A DNA stretch of 29,513 nt from Paramacrobiotus richtersi (lineage: Eukaryota; Tardigrada; Eutardigrada; Parachela; Macrobiotidae): positions 1-29,513 of the forward strand of contig JAQGAU010000382.1 of the NCBI GenBank assembly GCA_034698045.1, in the 5' to 3' direction. The position numbers were made by a program, and so were the translations under genes. Positions 21,003 through 29,321 of this stretch are shown in pieces; within the stretch, counting starts at the first letter, position 1, and every line of letters starts with the position of its first letter. The notes under the pieces are model-generated. The model was not told where the DNA came from and did no database searches. It saw nothing but the letters and a program-made list of their open reading frames with translations.

Positions 21003-22216
21003 ATGAATTCAGGGCCTGTGAAAAACCGTTCAATCCAACGTGAGGAATTCGGTACCCTTAGCCTTGAAACAGACGCTGATGAAATGGTCCAGGCAATTGC
21101 CGACAAGGTAAGAAACAAGGTGGTTTTGGTGGCGCAGCTCGAATACGTCTCTTGACGCATTCATTTGTATATTTCATGTTTCGTTACAGTACATTATGGT
21201 GCATAGCAGTTAAGACTATTAAGGTGTTAGAAGCGATCCGATTTTTCACGTGATTTTTTGTTCGTATGAGTGCGCAAAAATTAGATTCGACGATGTCCGT
21301 TTAAAAAAGCTAAATGCATGAGTTGTAATGCTGATATAGACGGCATTGTAACTGACTTGTGCGTGGCATTAGCGACCAGGCGCTATCCGTGTTATCAAGG
21401 ATTTTTACTTTCGGTGGCTTGAATAACCATAAGGATCGCTTGTGCGCCGCAGACGTCGTTCTTCTTAGAGCGAAGGTGCTATCCGTGCGGATAAGTTTTT
21501 CTGCGTTCGTTGGCTTGAATAACAACCATACGATGCGTGCATCCGCGCGCGGGCGTTGCTCTTATTCAAGCCATCGGTGTTATCCACACGGGTAACGCCT
21601 TCGCTCTATCGTCTTTCGCACGGATAGCGCTTGCTCTCAACTATCGTTCTGTTGCGTTTTAGTAACAGCAGCCAGAAGCTTTGCATGTCATTATTGAATG
21701 CATATGACAGCTGTGTCACTGTCCGAAGCTTGTCTTCTGTACAAACACGAGGAGAAAACGTGCCAGTAGCACTTGTATATGTACTAAGTTTCCTTTTCGT
21801 TCTGATGGTATTTAACTGTATTAGTAAAACAACCAACGTGACACGATTGTGCTGAGCGAGATCCGCTGTTTGTAAGTGAAAGACCAATTGATCAAGCAAC
21901 TTGGTACAGGCAAAGTCACATTGAATAAAGCGATCACATTTAGAAGAATGTCGGTCGATATGCCTCGTGACCCTCATAGTGGCCGCGGAATGACTGGAGG
22001 CATGGCCTATTACATAAAGGTCAGGTTGTGTGCATGTTACAGAAATCGTTAATCAGCAGTTTTTTTGCACTGTGCTTATTATTATCTGACCCACTGCAGG
22101 TGGAAATTTCTCCAGGCAAATACGTCCATGAAAGCATTCTTGAGGGTGATGGAAAGACTACGCTCAACCGTGTGGAAAAGAACCATACACTGGAAGACAA
22201 ACTCACGGAATTTTAA
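21003..22216 (+). pseudogene. Unit 2 stefin-like gene (copy 2): three exons, intron 1 acceptor damaged
   Basis: Exon 1 is 21003-21107: ATG, then MNSGPVKN, and finally ADEMVQAIADK followed by GTAAGA, the expected first exon of a stefin (family pattern EIQxIADK). Exon 2 homology is 21876-22019 (VKDQLIKQLG to GMTGGMAYYIK) and exon 3 is 22100-22216 (VEISPGKYVHES to LEDKLTEF, TAA). Joined, it would be about 121 residues, near the usual 98-105. At the exon 2 acceptor copy 1 has TGTAG/GTC, whereas this copy has TGTAA/GTG. The next AG is one base later and would shift the frame into an immediate TGA. Intron 1 is long (768 bases) and includes a foldback-like repeat. I therefore call it probably non-functional as drawn. 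A single base (A to G at 21875) separates it from an ordinary acceptor, so a base-call error is the main alternative. Confidence 0.55.
21374..21640. repeat. Direct and inverted repeat cluster in stefin intron 1
   Basis: A unit with CGCTATCCGTG ... GGTGGCTTGAATAA occurs near 21380-21427, again with TGCTATCCGTGCGGATAA ... TTGGCTTGAATAA near 21478-21522, and inverted (TTATTCAAGCCAT ... GCACGGATAGCGC) near 21562-21630. It is a decayed foldback-type repeat of unknown family. Confidence 0.6.
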
Positions 22217-23394
22217 TTTCCTGTCGTCAGTCTGAATTTCGTTTAACTTTGGCATTTTCACGTAATCATCGTACTCTGGTTTACTAGCAATTGTCAGAAA
22301 TAAAATGCTTCACGGTACCACAACCTAATCGTTCAAGCCGGCATCTAATCGCAGTGCATGTTAACGGGATCCATGATGTAGACGTGGGTCTGCAATGCAG
22401 CCGAGGAGTCTGTCGAAATGTCACTCGCATGGAAGCAATCGTATTTGTTTTGTCCAGTTTCAACGTCGTTAGTGTCTGGTGGTTTGCTGATACCGGATTT
22501 AACTAAACAGTATTACGTACAGTACGCGAGATTGACAGTAAACCATATTTTATCAGCTGCAATAACAGTTTTGTTTTATTTGGCAGTGGCCAAGAAACGT
22601 TGTTGACACGATAAAAATTCCAAAAATCAAATAAAAAATTTTTCCCAGTTAGCACGCGAAGGAACAGTAGCCAAAATCAAACTAACATTACCGCGCATTA
22701 TTTCCATGCTTACACGCTGAAACAAAAAAAACAAGTTGATCTGCTTTCTCCTGTCCGTAAAAACAACCGTTTGCCGATTTCTTTAAACAAAACAACTGCA
22801 GACTCACACCACACCCCAAAGGACTCGCAAGCTAACGGAACAAAAATAATAATAACAGTCAACCTGAACCGCACTTGTTAGAAAATCTGTTTTGTTACCG
22901 TGTGACAGCATGTTGATAGGAACACCGTTCTTAGCGTCTGACAGGGTGCAGTCTGACAGCGTCTGATGATGCGGGAAGTGTATTACATATAAAGTTACGA
23001 TAGTTATCCGAAACGCGTTTCATGCGGTGTGCAGGATTGCACGAAACGGATAAAGCGTACACACTGTCAAAACTGTCGTGTTGGTTGGATGTTTTTGACA
23101 GTAGCATATGTAACATGACAGTAAATGGCAGTAGCATAAACGTCAAAGTTTGAACGGGGTTTCCGACGCTGTGAAGCGTTGTCAACAGTGAGCATAATCA
23201 GCATATCGATATCGAATGGGACCCACCTTTTCGTGATATACTGTAGAATGATAATGCGATTGCTTCACAAACGGTAAAACAGTGGATGTGGTGCGCTTCA
23301 GAATGTATCTGTACTCACAGGTTAAATCCTAAAGTTCACCTGGTTTTCTCGGCAAGATTACCACTCGATCGCAGTGCAAGTTGAGCAACAACTC
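22217..23394. promoter_or_regulatory. Unit 2 spacer and putative receptor 1 upstream region
   Basis: Its outer parts are homologous to the spacers of units 1 and 3. It holds a hairpin at 23064-23101 (CTGTCAAAA ... TTTTGACAG, 9-bp stem) and the sequence ATATCGATATCGAAT at about 23203. Both are kept at similar positions before receptor 2. The interval 22605-22860 has no counterpart in unit 3 and includes A-rich sequence with no gene. Confidence 0.5.
23064..23101. promoter_or_regulatory. Conserved 38-nt hairpin, unit 2
   Basis: CTGTCAAAACTGTCGTG at the 5' side and TTTTGACAG at the 3' side form a 9-bp stem. Equivalent 38-nt sequences occur at 25824, 27862 and 28436. It lies about 290-320 bases before the receptor ATG. 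Whether it is regulatory or a relic of a small inserted repeat is not known. Confidence 0.5.
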
Positions 23395-24780
23395 ATGATC
23401 ATAGTACCGATAGAAGCGACAATGAGCAATACAGCACCGGGTTGGGTATGGAAAGTTACCAAACTCTGGCTTATCTGTCTCCAGATCCTTGCACTGTTCT
23501 ATTATCCCATGCCAAACCGTTATGTTTTACGAACGGTGATCGGTACGTCAATGGTGACTTATGCGGTTGCACTCGTTCTCGCCGATAGCTTTTATGCGTA
23601 TGACACCTATGTATCATACGACCGAAACGCGTCTAACAAATTCTCAGTTGTGGTGATCGGATTTTTGACCACCGTTTTATCGCTTGTCGAGATGCCGTAC
23701 TGTATATCCCGCTGATGTGGTGGAACAGTGCGAAGGTTGTCCGTTTTGTCAGAATTCTTGATAAAGAGTTCGGATCTTTACTGACTTTGCGCGACCGCAG
23801 GTGTTTGACCTTTGGACTACTTCTGTGCGTCATCAACATTCTGATAACCAACGGGCTGTTTGTTCAATACTATAGCAATACCGCTGCGTTTTCGACCGAT
23901 TTAGACAGCTACCAGGTTCAATACCTTCCGAATGCTCCGCGAATTGTTTTATCCGTATTATTTCGCGCCTACAACGGCGCACTGCAGATTTCTTACCTGA
24001 GCAAACAGGTCATCTCAGGTTTGATAATGTTCTTGGCGGTAATATGTGGAGTAATGTTTCAGCGGATTACGCAACTTAACGGCCTCGAAATACTTGTTCT
24101 ACGCCATGCGGAGTTGAGTAACGTGGTGAAGGAGCTGGATGGCTGCTTAAGGGTTATTACGGGTGGACGTTGCATTGCTTCGATGGGATGGATCATTATT
24201 GCGACATTAAGCATCAGTGGACAATATGCTAACTGTGGCGCGCCGGCCAGTTCGACAATGTTGTCATTAATTACAAATGCGATGATTTTGTGTTTGACAG
24301 CCCTTGCGTGTCTGTTCTCAACAGAACAGGTATGGAACGAAATATCGGCACATTTAATGTCGGAGAAGCATTTTCGAGCAGGAACTTTTGATTAACTGGC
24401 ATTTACCGGTACAGCGTTTTCTTTATCCAGGCGCAGTTAATGGCAGAGATCATGGAGGTTCATCTTGAAGAAAAATGTCGCAAGTTTACGGACGAAATGA
24501 ATGATCGATGGATGGTTCTGTACATGCAGCGCATCAGACACGCACCCGCCGGATTCACCATAGGAGGAATTAGACTTACGCGGGAGAGTACCTTTCAGGT
24601 ACAATACATGGCCAGCACTGGTCGTGACATTTTGGCTATGAAAATAGTAATTGTTTTTTTCCCCAGGATGCCGCGGCACTACTTGGAAGCATTTTAGTAT
24701 TTACACAACTGGCCGGAGACATAAACAGTCAGTTCGTTTGCACGCCAGCTGATAATCATACGAGTTTCTGGATCTTGTAA
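23395..24780 (+). pseudogene. Receptor 1: gustatory-receptor-like 7TM gene with 5-nt frameshift insertion
   Basis: Exons are 23395 (or ATG 23422) to 24329, 24431-24598 and 24667-24780, with phase-0 introns of 101 and 68 bases, exactly as in receptor 2. The C-terminal exon reads DAAALLGSILVFTQLAG to SFWIL and stops at TAA. Relative to receptor 2, five extra bases lie at about 23697-23706 (after GAGATGCCG). They end the first frame at 23715 in a TGA that overlaps an ATG. The second frame (23715-24329) continues perfectly, and every other splice site is intact. Substitutions against receptor 2 preserve the hydrophobic segments. I infer a very recent loss of function or an assembly error. A truncated receptor starting at MWWNSAK would lack the first two membrane segments. 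Confidence 0.7.
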
Positions 24781-25110
24781 TGACTTGTTTGTAACATGGC
24801 TTTTGCACCTACTTCTAAAAATCGAGTGTTTGTTCTATTCAGTTTATGCGGGGTCATTTTGATATCATTCGAGGCTTAAAAGTTTGAGGATGTCATGTTG
24901 GCTTGGAAAGTTGTTTTTAAAGTTGAGAACATTCGATTTCCCGGAACCCTCACCTGATTTGTGTATAAGTGTAACCTCTCTATACCGGCTAAATTCAAGT
25001 GATACGAAAAATCTAAGTCAACGCGGTGTGCATAGTAACCGTAGCCGCAGCTACATACTTCCGGGGAGGGCTGTACGAAATATTTTCTGAGCGAGACCTC
25101 ATGCTTGTAG
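24781..25110. other. Spacer between receptor 1 and stefin copy 3
   Basis: This stretch is homologous to the sequence after receptor 2 (shared AACATTCGA, CTCGATTTCC/TTCGATTTCC and AGTGTAACC-like blocks). No stefin exon 1 is visible here, so stefin copy 3 also lacks a first exon. Confidence 0.5.
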
Positions 25111-25480
25111 ATTAAAGACCAACTGATCAAGCAACTTGGTCCAGGCAAAGTTACCGTAAATAAAGCGATTACAAATAGAAGAATATCCGTTGACAAGCCT
25201 CGTCGTAACCGAGGACTGACTGCAGGCACTGCCTGTTACCTGAACGTCGGCGTGTGTGCTTATTACAAGAATCGTTAATCAGCAGTTTTTCGCACTCTGC
25301 TTATTAATATTATTGCAGTCTGACGCACTGCAGGTGAAAATATCTCAAGGTAAATACGTCCGCGGAAGCATTCTCGAGGGCGATGGAAAGACTATGCTGA
25401 ACCATGTGGAACAGAACAATACCTTACAGGACAAAATCACGGACTTTTATTGTCCAGTGGTCAATCTTACTTTCTGTTGA
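25111..25480 (+). pseudogene. Unit 3 stefin-like exons (copy 3), stop codon lost, no exon 1
   Basis: Exon 2 is 25111-25245 (after CTTGTAG; IKDQLIKQLGPGKV to LTAGTACYLN) and exon 3 is 25334-25480 (after CACTGCAG; VKISQGKYVRGSIL to LQDKITDF). The conserved loop and strand residues have drifted: AYYIK reads ACYLN and YIHES reads YVRGS. The TAA of copies 1 and 2 is TAT here, so the frame runs 10 residues further to a TGA at 25478. The intron donor reads GTCGGC, weaker than GTCAGC. No exon 1 lies upstream. This pattern fits a copy under relaxed constraint, most likely a pseudogene. Confidence 0.55.
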
Positions 25481-26102
25481 TTTAGACTTTCTTACTCGTC
25501 GTATTCGGGCTTACTCGCTAACGTAACAAAAAATGCTTTACTGTACCGCAGCCAAATCTTTCGAGCGAAATGCGATCCATGGCCATGCTGTATACGTGGA
25601 TAAGCAATGCCGCCGAGGAAACTGTCGAAATGCCGCCCAGGAAACTGTCGAAATGCCGCTCGCTTGAAAGCAATCCTACATCGTTTGCCTAATTTGAACG
25701 TAACATGTTCATACGAGCACCATTCTTAGCAACTGCTAGGATGATGCGTGAAGTGTACTGAGTTACGATAGTTACCCGAGAACCATTTCACGCCATGAGC
25801 ACGAACCGAACAAACCGCACAAACTGTCAAAACTGTCGTGTTTGTTTGATAGTTTTGACAGTATCGTAACTGCTACCAATATATTATTTTGAACGTTTAA
25901 AACGGCATTTTCGACGATGTGAGGTGTTTTCAACACTTTGCATATCGATATCGAATCGGACCAACCTTTTGGTTGTACTGTATAGGGGTAACGGGCTTCT
26001 TAACCGTGACTTAACATGTGGTAGGTTATCAGCCTGTCTTCAAATTTGCCTGGTTTTTCTTGCAAAACCCCCACTCGATCAGTGCATGTTGAGCAACGCC
26101 TA
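25481..26102. promoter_or_regulatory. Unit 3 spacer and putative receptor 2 upstream region
   Basis: It is homologous to the unit 2 spacer. It contains a local duplication (CGAAATGCCGCC, near 25625-25665), the hairpin at 25824-25861 and ATATCGATATCGAATCGGACC near 25942. The conserved order hairpin, ATATCGATATCGA, receptor ATG suggests that the promoter was duplicated with the gene. Confidence 0.5.
25824..25861. promoter_or_regulatory. Conserved 38-nt hairpin, unit 3
   Basis: CTGTCAAAACT at the 5' end pairs perfectly with AGTTTTGACAG at the 3' end (11-bp stem, 16-nt loop). This is the best-formed copy of the four, and it precedes the only intact receptor, 242-269 bases before its candidate ATGs. 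Confidence 0.55.
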
Positions 26103-27481
26103 ATGATCACAGTATCGGTCACATCGAAAATGAGCAATACAGCACCGGGTTGGGTATGGAAACTTACCAGACTCTGGCTTATCTGTCTCCAGGTCCTGGC
26201 ACTGTTCTACTATCCCATGCCAAGCCGTCCTTTTTTACAAACGGTAGTCAATGTGTTAATGGTAACCTATGTGGTTGTACTCGTTTTAGCCGATAGCTTT
26301 TATGCGTATGACACCTGTTTAGCATACAACCGAAACGCGTCCAGTAAATTTTCACTTGTGGTGATCGGATTTTTTACCACCGTTTTATCGGTCATCGAGC
26401 TGCCGCACATCCCGCTGATGTGGCGAAGCAGCGCGAAGATTGTCCGTTTTGTAAAGATTCTTGATAGAGAGTTTGGATCTTTGCTGACTCTGCGCGACCG
26501 CAAGTGTGTAACATTTGGACTAGTTATTTGGGTCATCAACGTCCTCATAACGAACGGGCTCTTTGTGCAGTACTACGGCAATACCGCTGTATTTTCGGCC
26601 GATTTGGACAGCTATCAGGTCCAATACCTTCCCGGTGTCCCGAGAATCGTGTTGTCCGCATTATTTCGCGTATACAACGGTGCATTGCAGATTTATGACC
26701 TTAGCAAAGAAGTTCTATCAGGTTTAATAATGTTCTTGGCGTTAATCTGTGGACTAATGTTCAAGCGGATTGTGCAACTCGGTAGTCTCGAAAAAGCTCT
26801 TCTTCGCTATGCAAAATTGGCGAACGTGGTGAAGGAGCTTGACAGCTGCTTTCGGGTCGTTATGGGTGGGCGCTGCATCGCTTTGCTGGGATGGATCGTC
26901 GTTGCAACGTTTAGCATCAGTGGACAATATGCTAACTGTGGCGCGCCGGGCAGTTCGACTTTGTTGTCATTAATTAAAAATGCAATGATACTGTGTTTGA
27001 CAGTCCTTGCGTGTCTGTTTTCGACCGAACAGGTACGGAACGAATTCGCACATTTACATGATCATTTTCGATCCAGAACACTGATGAATTGTTATGTGCC
27101 GGCATCTTGTTGTTCTAACCCAGGCGCAGCTGATGACAGAGATCATGGAGGTTCATCTGGAAGAAAAATGTCGTTTGCGCATGTTTACGGACGAACTGAA
27201 TGATCGGTGGATGGTTCTGTACCTGCAGCGCATTAGACACGTAGCCCCCGGATTCACCATAGCAGGGATTCGACTTACACGGGAGAGTGCCTTTCAGGTA
27301 GAAGATTTAGCCAGCAGTGGTTGCAAGTTTTTCACTAAGAATACCATAATTGTTTTTTTTTGCCCAGGATGCTGCGGCACTACTTGGAAGCATTTTAGTG
27401 TTTACACAACTGGCCGGAGACCTCAACAGTCAATTCGTTTGCACACCAGCTGATAATCGTACGAGTTTCTGGATCTTGTAA
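26103..27481 (+). CDS. Receptor 2: intact gustatory-receptor-like 7TM chemoreceptor, three exons
   Basis: Exons 26103 (or ATG 26130) to 27032, 27124-27297 and 27368-27481 give about 396-405 residues. All introns are phase 0 (91 and 70 bases, CAG/GTACGG...CCCAG and CAG/GTAGAA...CCCAG). ATG 26130 (MSNTAPGW) is conserved in receptor 1 and in the remnant of unit 4 (there MGNT), so I prefer it. About seven hydrophobic segments are visible, for example RLWLICLQVLALFYY, VVNVLMVTYVVVLVLA, FGLVIWVINVLITNGLF, VLSGLIMFLALICGLMF, CIALLGWIVVATFSI and AMILCLTVLACLFS. The last exons read GFTIAGIRLTRESAFQ / DAAALLGSILVFTQLAG, like the final helix of arthropod gustatory receptors, whose terminal introns are also phase 0. 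The family role is ligand-gated taste or chemical sensing. The ligand is unknown. A divergent unrelated 7TM family is the alternative. Confidence 0.7.
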
Positions 27482-28165
27482 GAACTTGTCTGTAGCGTGG
27501 CTTTAGGATATCATTACTAGAAATCGGCTCTGTAATGTCATTCAGAATTTAGGAACATTCGAGACGTGCAGGTTCGAGAATATCTAGTTCGCGTCGCGAC
27601 AATGAAAGATGCATTGCAAACTTTGAGAGCACTCGATTTCCTGAAGCACTCAATGTGCGCAAAGGTGACCTATCTGACACACTGAATTATTAAGCAGCAC
27701 GAGAGGGTAAAGGTAACCCATATTTATCAGATATAGTAAATATATCAGTATTAATACCCATGTGGAAGACCTTTTCGTTACCAGAGCCGCTGACACCATG
27801 ATACGTGAAGTGTGTTTAGTGACCGAGGTCCTGTTGACATAGTAAACGAGCGAAGCTTACACTGTCACAACTGTCGCACCGATATGATAGTTTTAACAGC
27901 GCCTACATTGCTACGTAAAGTCGTGGACGCGTTCTTGGATGCTGTTTCCTGAATAACGTGAACTCGTGGCAGCAACGAGCATATCAATATCAGCCGGACC
28001 ACTCTTCGTCGTTTGTAGTATATATTCATAGGTAATCTTAACCTATAACCCATGTATTGCATTTTTACGTTGTGAATTTTAACGTTTAGCTGATCCTTGG
28101 CCAAACACTCAGTGTTCTTTCAGCACTAACAGAAACTCATGACCAGAGAATCGGTAACCGAGAAA
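27482..28165. other. Unit 4 spacer, stefin exons deleted
   Basis: The first 200 bases match the sequence after receptor 1 (ATTCGAG..., CTCGATTTCCTGAA, GGTGACC). The stefin exons that should follow are absent, and homology resumes with GAGGGTAAAGGTAACCCATATTTATCAG at about 27700. The hairpin (27862-27899) and ATATCAATATCAGCCGGACC (near 27980) are kept. Confidence 0.55.
27862..27899. promoter_or_regulatory. Conserved 38-nt hairpin, unit 4
   Basis: CTGTCACAACTGTCGCACC at the 5' side and TGATAGTTTTAACAG at the 3' side. Two stem pairs are lost relative to the unit 3 copy. It lies about 267 bases before the ATG of the deleted receptor. Confidence 0.45.
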
Positions 28166-28224
28166 ATGGGCAATACATGCAGCAGCGGGTTGGGTATGGA
28201 ACCGTAAGAGTTTCTGGATCTTGT
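28166..28224 (+). pseudogene. Unit 4 receptor remnant: start and end joined by a large internal deletion
   Basis: ATGGGCAATACATGCAGCAG then GGGTTGGGTATGGA matches the first dozen codons of receptors 1 and 2. The next bases, CGTAAGAGTTTCTGGATC then TTGTAA, match their last codons (SFWIL stop). The homology carries on into the 3' flank (GGACTTGTCTGTAC ... AGCGTGGCTTTTGCAT). Everything between, including both introns, is gone. The remnant frame stops after 13 codons. Confidence 0.85.
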
Positions 28225-28500
28225 AAGGACTTGTCTGTACTTGTAGCGTGGCTTTTGCATCCCGATGCTATATCTGGCCCAACCCATATTTGGTCAGCTG
28301 TAACAAGATAACAAATATGCAGTACTTATAGAACACCATTTCGTAGCCATACGAGCAGCGCCCGGGGTGGTGCACCCCGCATGATACATGTTTGTTCAGT
28401 GTCAGAAGGTGACGCAGTAAACGGCGAATCTCGAACTGTCAAAACTGTCGTACCAATATGATAGTTTTAACTCATGCAGAAAACCATAAGTCAAGCACAA
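28225..28500. repeat. Unit 5: partial spacer copy with hairpin only
   Basis: After the receptor 3' flank the spacer motif begins again (CCCATATTTGGTCAGCTGTAA, then the CACCATTTCG block, then the hairpin CTGTCAAAACTGTCGTACC ... TGATAGTTTTAACTC at 28436-28473). No stefin or receptor sequence follows, so the tandem array ends here. Confidence 0.6.
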
Positions 28501-28800
28501 CGTACAGATTTGGTTCATCACGTGAACTCTTAGCCTATCGTATAGAAATTTCGACTAGACTGCAGCTCTTACTGTCAGTCCCATGATATAGCGCTGCACC
28601 AAATGGCGTGCCGTCCTTTGAACAGCGAGCATTTGAAACAAGAACTGAAGTTTTACGTAATAGTATTACCACAAAAACTTTAGTTCTTTAGACTGTATAC
28701 TGCACAGAAAAACTGAAAAATACAACATTACTTATTATCAAGGGTGAAAAAAGCTTAGTCGCCCATTCAAAAGCTCTTTATTTATAAGTTAGTCACCCCG
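28501..28800. other. Spacer, no gene recognised
   Basis: This is mixed-composition sequence after the tandem array with no open frame of note and no repeat that I can match within the window. Confidence 0.4.
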
Positions 28801-28807
28801 CAGACTC

Positions 28808-29321
28808 TTGGCTTGCTCTCACGGTCACCCAGTAACAGATCAAGTGCCTTTTGATACTTGTACGTGTGAGTTCCTAACTTGCAGCTCAGCGAGAGTACGA
28901 TGTTCGACGACAATTGGGCTGGGTCTCGCAATCGAAACGAATCCAGAAACGGTACGTGTGCGTGGCCAAACGAAGATACGTTTTGCGAAGCCACCTCATG
29001 TGGTGGTTAAGGCCCCGTATAGCAACGGCCCCGGACCGCATCCAGATTCGCTTGGAATGTGAGACCCACCTTAATGTATTCGGTTGCGAGCGGTTGCGGC
29101 TACATCATTGTCCAATCATTCCCGCGCCAACTACCATCTGTGGCATTACCGTCAAAGCCGTCCACGGATCCCATTTGGATTGCCTTACCAGCCTCTGGAA
29201 CGAATTGGACCTACCACCGGAGGCCTACCGCTCGTTGCGATCGTTTATATACTCGCTGGACACTGTGGATTGGCGTAATCTTACATGGGCTAAAAAATAT
29301 CTGTTTTGGCAGTTCGACTGA
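28808..29321 (+). CDS. Possible exon(s) of an unrecognised protein
   Basis: Two overlapping + frames look non-random. Frame 1 (28808-29062) has CTCEFLTCSSARVRCS then VRVRGQTKIRFAKPPHVVVK. Frame 2 continues from about 29030 to a TGA at 29321, with IQIRLECETHLNVFGCERLR, PAPTTICGITVKAVHGSHLD, SLWNELDLPPEAYRSLRSFI and VDWRNLTWAKKYLFWQFD. The Cys-x-Cys...Cys start followed by hydrophobic strands could be a secreted ectodomain with leucine-rich-repeat-like spacing, but I do not recognise a family. The two frames would need a frameshift or an intron (possible GTACGT donor at 28951, possible TATAG acceptor near 29020) whose phases I could not make agree. It may be a pseudogene or exons that I have not resolved. 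Confidence 0.35.

Noticed and set aside
26046-26102. Start of receptor 2 at 26046
   Set aside because: The codon is TTG, and the residues before 26103 are not shared with receptor 1 in a protein-like way. ATG 26130 is conserved in all receptor copies.
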